Positions 47,176-56,417 of a DNA stretch of 64,000 nucleotides are shown one piece after another; position 1 is the stretch's first letter; each line of letters starts with the position of its first letter. Made by a program: the position numbers and the translations under genes. Source of the DNA: Linnemannia schmuckeri (taxonomy: Eukaryota; Mortierellomycota; Mortierellomycetes; Mortierellales; Mortierellaceae); NCBI GenBank assembly GCA_029449235.1, contig JANATG010000016.1:124001-188000 (forward strand), written 5' to 3'. The notes under the pieces were generated by a model. The model searched no databases, had not been told where the DNA came from, and was given only the letters and a program-made list of their open reading frames with translations.

Positions 47176-48241
47176 ATGGCATTTTCAGAGGACCTTCGAT
47201 GGAGAGCGGTTATTCTTTTCAGCTTTATGGCTGTAGATATGAATGAAGTAGCCACTTTGCTAGGTGTATCCCCAGCTAGCGTTAAGCGCTGGACAGGTAA
47301 TGAAATGCGATATGCCGTTCGTTCGTTTGATAACGCACAAAGAAATATCTTGACAAGCCATTGTTACAGATTGCTTTAACTCGACAGGACATGTATACAA
47401 GAAAACTGAACGGTTGGCCCGTCCGGTATGGCCGATAGACGTACAGAACGGCGTCAAGGCCTTTGTGAACGAGCACCCTTGCTTTTATTTGGAGGAGGTG
47501 CAATCATTCATTCAAGATACGTATCCTGAAGTGCCAAACACTTCCATTCCGACAATCTGCCGTGCATTGCGTCATGTCCTGAAGTTGAGCAGGAAAAAGA
47601 TCGAAAAGCGAGCGCGTGAAGCGGTTCCCGTGGAGCTGGAGGATTTCAAGTTCAGTCTTCGACCGTTCTACAACTTTCCCGAGCAACTGATTTTCGTGGA
47701 CGAAACCAGCAAGGATGGAAGGGACGCTATTCGTAGATATGCTTGGGCGCCTATTGGCTCTCCGGCAATTGTCTCGCTTCCTTTCTCACGCGGCCAGCGT
47801 GTCTCTGCACTAGCTGCTTTCAACAGCAAAGGATTTTTGGCATGGTCCTTTACTACGGGGACTTTTACCAGACAAACATTCCACGATGCATTTGTTAACA
47901 CCATTCTCCCTCATCTCCATCCTTGGCCCATGCCCAACTCAATTGTTATTATTGATAATGCCCGCATTCATATGTATAAACAGTTTCAAGATGCCATTGA
48001 AACTCGCGGAGCATTACTCTTTTTTTTACCTCCATATTCTCCTCACCTCAATCCCATCGAAACCGGGTTTTCTTTGGTCAAGAGGTATATTCAAAAAAAT
48101 GGCTACCTTGCTTTTCACCACCTCCCTGAACCAGTGCTAGACTTAGCATTCAGCCAATGCGCAAGCAAAGACGGGTTGGCCATCAATTTGTTTTCACACA
48201 GCGGGTATGAACGTGGCTTTTTGAACTTCAAATCACAATAA
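47176..48241 (+). CDS. Tc1/mariner-type DD34E transposase
   Basis: Two exons, 47176-47296 and 47388-48241, are joined across a 91-nt intron (donor GTAATG, acceptor CGACAG), giving 324 residues. Residues 4-38 form a helix-turn-helix (MNEVATLLGVSPASVKRW). The catalytic triad is visible as Asp145 in LIFVDETS, Asp230 in VIIDNARIH and Glu265 in SPHLNPIE. The last two are separated by 34 residues, as in Tc1/IS630 relatives. PPYSPHLNPIE is the classic family signature. The enzyme would bind the terminal repeats and cut and paste the element into TA sites in the nucleus. The stop codon TAA is part of the shared palindromic AATAAA signal. All catalytic residues are present and no disruption is seen, so it could be active. 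Without splicing, the second exon has no suitable ATG, which supports the intron. Confidence 0.93.
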
Positions 48242-48250
48242 ACGTTTATT
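48237..48250. terminator. Palindromic bidirectional polyadenylation signal
   Basis: AATAAACGTTTATT is its own reverse complement and presents AATAAA on each strand. It overlaps the stop codon of the transposase gene and lies 8 bases beyond the stop of the convergent accessory gene. Both transposon genes may use it for 3' end formation, with overlapping 3' ends. The role is inferred from the hexamer and its position. Confidence 0.5.
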
Positions 48251-48257
48251 CATATGC

Positions 48258-49457
48258 TTAGTCATCGTCTTCATGATCAGCGTCTCTAAGATCATCTTCA
48301 GGGCGGGCAGGGATACCAACATCAAAGTTTACAAGCCCATTTAAATTGATATCGGGCAAACCAAGCGCGTGTCGTAGGTCCGCTATATTGATTCTGAGTG
48401 TAGCTTGTATACTGATGTAGTTATCATGTCGTTCCTCGTTCTGTACAGTATTGTGTTGGTCGAGAGCTGCTCGCTCGTCGTCCAGATGTTGAAGCTGACG
48501 AAAAGTCGCTGTCTGGGGTACTGCTAGTTGATCGAGTGGCGTCTGCTGAACCCTTTTGGCCAGACTCCTTGCGAAATAAGCCCTTGACATGGAGCCCATT
48601 GGATTAAGGGTTCCTTGGCCAATGGCGAGCTCAATTCGCCCGTCCTCCTCTTGAATGCGGCGTTGAGAAGACCTTCTAATTGTGTCCTGCCTTCCTGGAG
48701 CGGGGACGCGAGGCTGAGGCGGAACCTGGACCTGGGCATCCGTGAGATAGGCGAAAAGGTCGATCACTACTTTATCGGTGTCATTTAGTCGCTTGGCCTC
48801 CGCGGTCCACGCACGCTTGAGCTTACCCTCGTAGTCTTCATCATCCAGCCTTAAGAAAAGCTGTTGGGGGGTGCTGTGCGTTGGTTTTATGTACAACGTC
48901 TGGCCCAATTCCCACTCAAAGTCCTTCAGTGTTGGGAGATCCGTCCGGTGTCTGACCTTTGCAATTAGTGAGTCCAGCGTGTCTTCCTCCCAGCGAAAGC
49001 TCCAAACAGCAGCAGCAGGCCAGCTGTTGCGGACTCGACAGTGGGTGTACGGTTGCCCGTAGCGAAGGTTGATACGCAGTGTAATAGATTCTGGAATCTC
49101 CGTGTGAGGACGTCCAGGAGTTGCAGGGCGAGAGGTAGAGGTGGCAGCAGAAGTAGCGGAGGCAGAAGTCGAGGGAGAGGGAGGGGTAGAGGGGTTACGA
49201 GGTGGAAGTGGAGGAGAGAGAGTACGAGGAGGAGGGGGAGGAGAAGGAGAAGGGGAGGAGAGAGGTCTATTTGGTGTAGTTGGAGACGGTGCAAGGGGTC
49301 GTATGCCCCTCGTCTTTCGGCGAGGAATAAGGGGTTCGTCTGAGGAGGGCGAACGATTACGACGTTTAGGAGAAGAAGAGTAGGGGAGAGAGACGAGGGA
49401 AGGATTGGTCCCAGATTCATTTCGTGTAAGGATGCGCCTTTTAGTGTTCTTGGACAT
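48258..49457 (-). CDS. Transposon accessory protein with possible ubiquitin-like/PB1-like domain
   Basis: The frame encodes 399 residues from ATG 49457 (MSKNTKRRILTRNE). An open extension to 49505 begins without an ATG. Residues 1-60 are basic with likely nuclear signals (SSPKRRNRSPSS, PRRKTRGIRP). Residues 60-130 are Pro/Ser-rich. A folded domain of about 120 residues follows, with ITLRINLRYGQPYTHCRVRN, a DTLDSLIAKVRHRTDLP helix and LRLDDEDYEGKLKRAW. This order resembles beta-grasp (ubiquitin-like or PB1) folds, the last being like an acidic OPCA segment. The remaining 150 residues are charged and helical. It lies inside the transposon, convergent with the transposase, so it moves with it. 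It could help the transposase, dock to a host factor or counter silencing; none is shown by sequence. The fold assignment is a weak by-eye inference. Confidence 0.75.
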   Translation of the reverse strand: MSKNTKRRILTRNESGTNPSLVSLPYSSSPKRRNRSPSSDEPLIPRRKTRGIRPLAPSPTTPNRPLSSPSPSPPPPPRTLSPPLPPRNPSTPPSPSTSASATSAATSTSRPATPGRPHTEIPESITLRINLRYGQPYTHCRVRNSWPAAAVWSFRWEEDTLDSLIAKVRHRTDLPTLKDFEWELGQTLYIKPTHSTPQQLFLRLDDEDYEGKLKRAWTAEAKRLNDTDKVVIDLFAYLTDAQVQVPPQPRVPAPGRQDTIRRSSQRRIQEEDGRIELAIGQGTLNPMGSMSRAYFARSLAKRVQQTPLDQLAVPQTATFRQLQHLDDERAALDQHNTVQNEERHDNYISIQATLRINIADLRHALGLPDINLNGLVNFDVGIPARPEDDLRDADHEDDD

Positions 49458-49617
49458 GGTTGTGGCGAAAAGGATAGGTGAAAAAGAAAACGAAAAGCGT
49501 TTCACCGCACTGGTAGTTTGTAGAAATTTTTTTTTGGAAGAGGATTAGAGACACAACCAGTAAGATTAGAGGCTGGAAGGATTAGATCTAATGCCAGATT
49601 AGTAGTCACTTTTTTTG

Positions 49618-49640
49618 TTCATTTTTATTGAAACGCGCAA
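49618..49640 (-). repeat. Right terminal inverted repeat of the Tc1/mariner element
   Basis: Read on the minus strand this begins TTGCGCGTTTCAA and continues with AAAATGAA after two mismatches, mirroring the left end. A TA follows at 49641-49642. Confidence 0.85.
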
Positions 49641-49642
49641 TA

Positions 49643-51558
49643 ATAAATAAAGGGAACTATTCCTAAGAACAAAAAAACAAGGCTTCTGCGCGCTGAAATG
49701 GGGACTCAGGGCGCTTACCAAAATGGGACCAGAGAGATCTTGTGGTTCCAAAATAGGTAGGAGGAGGGAGAGCGCGAAGGTAATGCGTGAGTCGCGGAAG
49801 TTCAGATTCTACAGATAGAACACGAAAAAGGTAGTGAAAGGGTAATAAAAGGGGGATAAGAGGGGGATCTACATTACTCAAATGGCACCGAGAGCATAAG
49901 GACTGGGTTCTTTGAAGAACAACTGGGATAGTTCCAAGGAGACCGCATATTGTTGTTGATCGGGGTAATGGCGGAAGAGGAGCGCTGATAGTGAAGTAGG
50001 ACGCAGCGAGAACGACAAGACAGGGGGAAAGAGTGAGGAAATTAATGCAAGAATTACCTTTTTTTTTTTGTGACGAGGGTACACAAGGGAGACAACAAAC
50101 AATCACTGCTAGGTGCACAAACGTATTCCCGAGAAAAGGAAATACAAACAGTAGGATAACAGGCAGTGAATTGGGGACAAAGAATGAGACAAGGCGCTAC
50201 ACTAACGGTTTGAAGTCGCTGTAGCCAAGTATGTTTTTGGCGAGTTGGTTGAAGGAGAGTGCAACAATGACGCCCGTGTTTAAGGAGAGGAGAGAACAAA
50301 GGGTGTCGCTGTTGTTGCTGAGGCGCAAGCAAAGGTGTTGGTAGAGAGGAAAGGGAAGTGGCTGCTGTGGAAGTGGTGTGGATTCTCGTGGCAGAGCGGG
50401 TGGATGGGGTAAAAGAATAAAAGGCGGCTATTGTTTTGTAGTTGTTTTGTAGTTGTTTTGTAGTTGTTTTGTAGTTGTTTTGTAGTTGTTTTGTAGTTGT
50501 TTTGTAGTTGTTTTGTAGCTGTTTTGTAGTTGTTTTGTAGTTGTTTTGTAGTTGTTTTGTAGTTGTTTTGTAGTTGTTTTGTAGTTGTTTTGTCTGCTGA
50601 GAATGTATTACAGTATAGAAGGCGAAGAAGAAAAGTGAAAAAAAAGGGAAAGAGTAGCCACGCTGGTGAAGGAAATGAATCCAGCATGGCAAGCTGAACG
50701 CAGAAGGAGCTGCGATGATGAATGCTGCGATGGGAGGTAATGGAAGGAAAAGAAAGGGACTGTGTGTAGGAATAGCGAGTAGTGAGTATGAGTATTGTTA
50801 ATGAAGGAGTGAAGTGAGAAGGAAGAGAAGAGATAAGTTTAAGAATGAACAAGAAGCGATTGAGAGAATAAAATTGATTTTTTGTTTTTTTTGATCAGTA
50901 GACAAACAGCCTTAAGGCTCGGGTGAAAGTTAAGGAAAGACACAGTACCCCTTCTTTACCTCAACCAACCCCTCTTCTCTCACGCCTTGTATTTCACCTA
51001 CACCAAAATTGTTCATTATCTCATTCCCAAAGTTCATCTACATCTTTGCGACTCTTCCTTTGCCCCTCATTCCCCACTCGTCTACGAGGTGCGCGTCTTC
51101 CTCTCCCATTTTATCCGACATACACGTTTTTTTTTTTTGATTTTTCAGTCCTCTTCCATTTTTTTGTCCTCAGTGCATTCCACATGGCATAATCTTTTTG
51201 TTCTCGCCAGCCACAAGTAACACAAAAATTTGCATCCTATTCAGAATAAGAACGCGGGTTATGATCGACGGTATAGCGAGCAGAACAGAGTAGCGTCTCA
51301 CGAAATAAATCCTCCCTGTTCTCCAGGAAGTAGTAACTTGGGTATGGGCAACAAGGCGGAAAAATGTATAAATGGTCAATTTTTTTATTTTACAGTTGAA
51401 ATGAGAAAAAGATTGCTGGGGAGGAAGAAGAAAGAGCTTGTTGAAAATGAAGAAAAATGCTTGTTGGAAATAAGGGAAAAGAATGAATGTTGGGGATGGA
51501 GATGTCAACATGGAAAGGAAAACACCGAATCCAAGATGTGGACAGGGAAAACGCTGGA
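49643..51558. other. Intergenic region with minisatellite and unproven open frames
   Basis: Minus-strand open frames at 50054-50852 cross the 11-bp tandem repeat. They stay open mainly because the repeat contains no stop in any frame on that strand. Their other parts are hydrophobic, low-complexity and unlike known proteins. The plus strand at 50920-51190 is CT-rich. The minus-strand gene that follows ends at 51559. Confidence 0.45.
50439..50592 (+). repeat. 11-bp minisatellite, 14 copies
   Basis: The unit TAGTTGTTTTG is repeated 14 times with one variant (TAGCTGTTTTG), preceded by a partial copy from 50429. Since 11 is not a multiple of three, three units make a 33-base period; on the minus strand every frame reads the same 11-residue cycle (QNNYKTTTKQL). 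Confidence 0.95.
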
Positions 51559-53277
51559 CTACTGAGTAGTGCGAGAGTGCTTGTTGCTGGTGGGACTCGG
51601 CTCATCGTTCTCATCACGGTTCGACTTGCGCTTGGTACCGAGGGAGCGATGCGTAAAGGACGGAATGGAGGCGGCAACGTTGGTGGTAGTTGTGTTGCTG
51701 CTGCCAGGAAGACTCTGACGATTGTAGTTGATGTTGTGAGTCTTGTTGGTGTCTTGGATGACGGCAAGCGGCTGGCGGGCAGTGACGAATGATGCGGGTG
51801 CAAGAAAGCTATCATGCTGGGAATGAAGCCTGTTGTTGTTGGCAATGCCACCGTAGGTGGCATCGGAGATGAGGCGCTCGCGAGGTGAACAAGTTTTGGA
51901 GGGTTCCATGCTGGCGGCGGTGCTGTCAACGGTGCGCTTGCTCTTCTTGATCACCCGTGGACCATTGTCCTTCTCAGTCGTAACATTGTCGTCGGGGTCT
52001 GTTTGGAGCTTCCTCTTATAGCCGAATGACTGGTGAGCAGGGTGACCTTGAGACCAAAAGATACTGCGTGTCGGATCGTAGCTTCCATACTCGTAAGGAT
52101 CAGATGCTGAATCCCTGCATGTAGCGCCAGTGGTCGTGTCTGCGGTGGTAACGATTGGACTTGTAGTATCGAAGGCAGTGGGGGCAGCTGAGACGAATCC
52201 AGGAGATGTAATGGCAATGTTGATATTGGCAGAGGTGGCATCAAGAAGTGCGGCAGGACAGGTGGTAGTGGGGGCAAACGTAGTTGAGTTGAATAGGAAA
52301 CTGCATGCGGTAACGAGGCCTGTGCCGTAAGATACACGATACATGGGGCTGCCGGTTGGGCTGCTAGCGTTGCTGCCGTCGCCGTTGTCGCTGATCTCGT
52401 TGAGGTTTTGACCAGTGGTGCTGTTGTTGTTGGCGCTGGTGGAGGTGGTAACAGAGGTGGTAGCGGCGTTGACAAGGGCCACATAAACAATGTTGCTTTC
52501 CATAGCGGTCATAACCGTGTTTGAGCTGGCAGTCGGAGCCATAGTCGGTGGGGTAGGCTCGGTATCCGGTGTTGACTGGATGATTGAAACAAAGTCAAAA
52601 GTCGGCGTGGCGACATCGGGGCGCTCACTGAGACTGACCGGAGAGCAGTTCTCGTACTGGCCGCTGCCATCTTGTTCGTCGTCTGGGAACATATTGGCTT
52701 GTGCCCAAAAGGCATCAGCATTGCGGAGACTGCGAGGATCATCAAAAATGACTGGCGCAGCTCGATACTGTGGATCAAAGGTCAAGTCGAGGTTGGTGGC
52801 ATCGAATGCTTGAGCGAAGGCCAAGGCTGATGGGTTGACGCTTGGAGTATTGGCAGTGAAGAGCACTGGGGTCGTCTCGGCCGATTTCAACAACGTTTGG
52901 GTAGAGTCTGCGTCGGCGCCGTAGGACAGAAGGACGGTTGAAGAGGGCAATGACGATTGCTCGTGCGGGGCGGCACAATCTAAAGAGGCATTGGAGAAAG
53001 ATCCAGCAGACTCTTGGTTCGTGGCGTAGTACTCGTGAGTACCGATGGAGGCCATTGTTGAACAGAATTCTTGAATTTCCAATTCTGCCTTGACCATGCT
53101 CAAATAATAGGCGATGGACGCTCCTTCGGAGTTCTGAGACTCGAGGTTCTGAAGGGGTGCCGGTGCGGTGTTGGAGCTCGAAGTTGTACGGACGCTGGAC
53201 GCAAGTGAGTTGAAGATGGAGGCGAAAAGGAACCGCGGACCGGGGAGGTAGATGGACGATGGAAGGAAGGAAGCCAT
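51559..53277 (-). CDS. Ser/Thr/Asn-rich probable nuclear protein, function unknown
   Basis: A single exon encodes 572 residues from ATG 53277 (MASFLPSSIYLPGPRF). The frame is open further upstream to 53511, but without an ATG. Residues 1-90 contain a hydrophobic start and a helical segment (GASIAYYLSMVKAELEIQEF). The middle is rich in Ser, Thr, Ala and Asn. The C-terminal third has several basic clusters (GYKRKLQTD, VIKKSKRTVD, GTKRKSNRDEN), which suggest nuclear import. No domain is recognised; a transcription-related, mainly disordered protein is possible. The long CT-rich coding-strand leader (53280-54180) resembles those of other genes in the window. Confidence 0.65.
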   Translation of the reverse strand: MASFLPSSIYLPGPRFLFASIFNSLASSVRTTSSSNTAPAPLQNLESQNSEGASIAYYLSMVKAELEIQEFCSTMASIGTHEYYATNQESAGSFSNASLDCAAPHEQSSLPSSTVLLSYGADADSTQTLLKSAETTPVLFTANTPSVNPSALAFAQAFDATNLDLTFDPQYRAAPVIFDDPRSLRNADAFWAQANMFPDDEQDGSGQYENCSPVSLSERPDVATPTFDFVSIIQSTPDTEPTPPTMAPTASSNTVMTAMESNIVYVALVNAATTSVTTSTSANNNSTTGQNLNEISDNGDGSNASSPTGSPMYRVSYGTGLVTACSFLFNSTTFAPTTTCPAALLDATSANINIAITSPGFVSAAPTAFDTTSPIVTTADTTTGATCRDSASDPYEYGSYDPTRSIFWSQGHPAHQSFGYKRKLQTDPDDNVTTEKDNGPRVIKKSKRTVDSTAASMEPSKTCSPRERLISDATYGGIANNNRLHSQHDSFLAPASFVTARQPLAVIQDTNKTHNINYNRQSLPGSSNTTTTNVAASIPSFTHRSLGTKRKSNRDENDEPSPTSNKHSRTTQ

Positions 53278-55084
53278 GATAGTTGATACGTGGGTTTTTG
53301 TGTCCAAAGACAAGTAAGGATGAATGTGAAAAGTGGGAAGAAACAAAGGAAGAGGTATGTTGAAAGGCTTGAAGTGCTCAGGACACAAAAAACAAAAAGG
53401 TAAGAGAAAGAGCGTCAAAGATTCAAGAAATAGAGTGGATGGATGTACACAAAGGTGGAGAAAGGGTTCCTGGCACACAGTTGAGAAAAGTTCGGCAAAA
53501 AGAAAGGACAAAAAATGAAAAGTGTTTGTTTGTTGCCAGGAGGAAAATCAAAAAGGAGAAGAAGGGAAGAAGAGAGCAGTCCTAAATAAGTGACCTGCTA
53601 GTGTGCTGGTAGATGAAAAGGGTAGAGTGGTGAGATGAAAAGAGCAGTACTCAGGTGTAGGAACAAAAAATGAATAGAAGCAGGCAAGTAAACAACGAAG
53701 TGTAGGAGGTGGTTGAGTACTCAAGTGGTGAGGGTGTTGCTGCTGTTGTGTAGTCGGTATGTGTGCCAGAAAGAGGGTGGATAAAAGGTGTGTGTGTGTT
53801 GTCTGCTTATCAAATGTAGAGAGAACGTGAAAGAGTGCTTCTGATTGTTGCCAAAGAAGTATAGAAAAAAAGGTCAGCAGACACACAAAAGAGGGCGAGG
53901 GAGAACGCCAAGAAGCAGTCACAGAAGAGGAATGGAAGATGAGGGTTGATCGCGTTCGCAATGCAGGAGTAGCGGTAGCGATGGTGCAAATGGGTGATGG
54001 CTAATGGGAGTGGGGTAGTGGGTGCAGGAGTATTAGTGAATGAGTGAAGTGAGAGTGGAGAGAGAAGAGGGAGTGAAGAGTGAAGAGAGGAGAGAGAAGA
54101 TGAAAGGTGAAAGGGAGACAAACGAGAAGAAAAAGCAACCAAGTTCGAGAAGGAGGGAAAAATGAATTTTTTGGCCAGCGGATAGACAGACACGGAATAA
54201 CGTATGGGCGAACATAGGATACCCTTCTTTATTGCTGTGGTCTACTAGAAGACCTTCTCTTCTAGAAAAATAACAAACTTAACAGAACGAGATGAACTAT
54301 AGTCTCTCTTCCTTCATCCTTTTGTTGCATGTGGACACTGCATGAAAATGACAACACAAAGGAAGACCACATTCCTTGCTACTTGATCTTGCTTGCTTTG
54401 CTTGGGTAGGAGGGAATAACAAAAAGGGCCTGAGTGCAACAGTCCGATAGAGCAAGAATAGGTACGCCACTGCCTTCATGCGTCCTCTTCCTCTCTCGTA
54501 CCTCACCAATGCTATTCTGGCTAAAGTACAAATATACAGGTCGTTTGAGCACATTCGTCCATGTTTGTTCAGCTGTGTGCATGCTTCATGTGCTTTTTTA
54601 TTGTTACGTTCATGTTAACAAAGCGACGCAACACTTTTACTCTTTGGTGTGTGTCGTGACTGACAGAGGTCCAATCGAGTGGTCTCTCTAGGTGTTGGGT
54701 ACGTCCTGAAATACGCCGGTCTTCAAGTGTAGTTTTTTTGTACAGGTTTCTTGACTTCATTTCATTAGGACGGTACATCATTATCTCCTTTTCTGTTGTT
54801 CATAAGTAACACGACTTTGAGTTATGATTCTTTTATTATACAGAAAAGAACTGAAGAAAAGAACGAATGAAGAAGCGTATGGGCAGCGGGAAAGGAAATA
54901 GTGAAGAAATATTGAGTGCAGGATTGAATGAGAACATACGGCAGAAATGAAATGATATATGGAAGGATACAAATGTGATGGGAAATTGTGGAGGACTCAG
55001 TTGTGCTTGGTTTGTAGGTGCCATTGGCTTTCCTGCCCGTACTTGCACTCAGGCACGGTGTCCTTGTTGGAAACGTTGGTGCTG
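53278..55084. other. Leader of the Ser/Thr-rich gene and intergenic spacer
   Basis: 53280-54200 is purine-rich on the plus strand, meaning CT-rich on the strand of the gene ending at 51559, and is probably its promoter and leader. From 54230 to 55080 only short frames are seen; some belong to the extended relic repeat that follows. Confidence 0.45.
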
Positions 55085-55380
55085 TTGTTCTTGTGGATGC
55101 GGGCTTGTTATTGAGGCTTTTCAGCATGGCTGTTTGAGCTGGGTCTGCGAAACGAGTGCCCTGATGCACTCCTTGGGATGAAAGGCGCTACGCTCTACAG
55201 CATGAATAGCAGGCATCTGAACATCATTGAAGAGGTGCGGCCTCATTGAGGTTAGTAGGGTAGCCAACTGGTCCCTATCCGCGCTGGCTGATCGGCATCG
55301 GGATATGTGGAAGAAAACAAGAAGAGAAAAGTGAACCAGTAATAGTGTACATTGCAGTAGCTGCTAACGATTCTAAGTCA
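55085..55380 (-). repeat. Degenerate dispersed repeat, copy 2 (inverted partner near 21.1-21.5 kb)
   Basis: The minus strand shares with copy 1 the reading around LLTSMRPHLFNDVQMPAIHA and the later block with GGCACTCGTTTCGCAGA. In this copy the two blocks are closer together. The reading continues past the shared part to about 54830 with Pro/Thr/Ser-rich codons broken by stops. The origin of the repeat is unknown. Confidence 0.5.
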
Positions 55381-56417
55381 TCTCCTTTCAAGTTTGTTTA
55401 AATTAGTAGGGCGCAGGGGAGAAAAAGAGGGAATTTTTGTCTTCGGCCTCAGACCAACATGGACGCATCCAGTGACTGATTTAGTGAGAACTACAGTAAT
55501 ATCGACATCCAATAGATATAGCGAGGTAACATATAATAAAGTACAAGATTTCACCAACATCTGGGAGGATACTATATATGCACAACGTGGAACTCGGCAA
55601 GCACTTTGATGCTGTCGCTTTGGTAGTGAAGCACTAAAAGAATTTTGTCATAAGGATCCGCAACACAAGGATGTTCTCTGATGGCAGTAGTCGGTGGATT
55701 CTTTTTTCGTATGGAGTACCAACATCGTCGCCTGAAGAACCAATGTCTGGGGGTTCACTAGCTTTCGATACGCTGGTTGTTTTCCCTCTCTATTCCAGTT
55801 TTTTTTCTATTTGACACTCCACTTCGCTTTGCATGAGCGCTTAGCCAGTAAAAGCTATGTTCAATTAGGGAGGGTTCACAAAGTGAATTTAAGATCTTAG
55901 TGGTGTGCGCCACCAAAATTTGAGTATTGTAACTCAGACGAGCAGGATGTGACCATTGGACCATGGCGCCAAGACAAGAAAATACGCGATAAAGACTCAG
56001 AGGGCTCGCATCATTGTCGCTCCACATTCTTTTAGGTTGCTTTTTTTCTTTTTCCAGCGCACGATGACCAACTATTACAACGACGCCTTTTGGAACATAC
56101 CGCTCTTGCAAAGGAAAAAAAAAAGTATTGACAGCTTAGGCGCAAAAAGCCTTTCAGTATTTTTTTCCCCGGCCATGACATAAATAGTTTCTTTTCTTGC
56201 TATTTTCTCTATAAATGCATCGCGTGCGTTTGCAGTTCGAATCTTCACCTTTTGTAACCAAAGCCTTTTTTTTTCTCGCGTAAGCACCACTGTGGCTTGA
56301 TATCAAATTTTCTATCTCATTTTTTTTCCTCTTCCTCTGTCCTTCTTTTTTCCCTACCATCTCCACAGAAACATCCTTTAATCATACCTCCGCCGTTAAG
56401 CCTAGTTACCTTCAATC
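55381..56417. other. Intergenic region and leader of the ubiquitin-like/RING locus
   Basis: No gene is recognised from 55381 to about 56280. The last 130 bases are CT-rich and lead into the ATG at 56418. Confidence 0.45.

Larger units (their letters stand above)
46744..49640 (+). mobile_element. Complete Tc1/mariner (IS630-like, DD34E) transposon with an accessory gene
   Basis: The element is 2897 bp. It begins TTGCGCGTTTCAA at 46744 and ends with the reverse complement at 49640. It is flanked by the TA dinucleotides at 46742-46743 and 49641-49642, the target duplication expected for this superfamily. Inside are a spliced transposase gene reading rightward and a second gene reading leftward, tail to tail with 16 bases between stops. 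Both frames are intact and the inverted repeats match well, so the insertion may be young. It lies about 200 bp beyond the open end of a truncated sacsin-BTB copy. Confidence 0.9.

Noticed and set aside
49041..49383. Plus-strand Arg/Gly-rich frames
   Set aside because: They are antisense to the Pro/Ser-rich part of the transposon accessory gene.
50429..50592. CRISPR-like array
   Set aside because: The repeats are 11 bp and contiguous with no spacers, in a eukaryotic context, so this is a minisatellite.
50054..50852. Minus-strand protein with TTKQLQNNYK repeats
   Set aside because: The open frame depends on a stop-free 11-bp minisatellite, and the flanks do not look like protein. Translation is not excluded but not supported.
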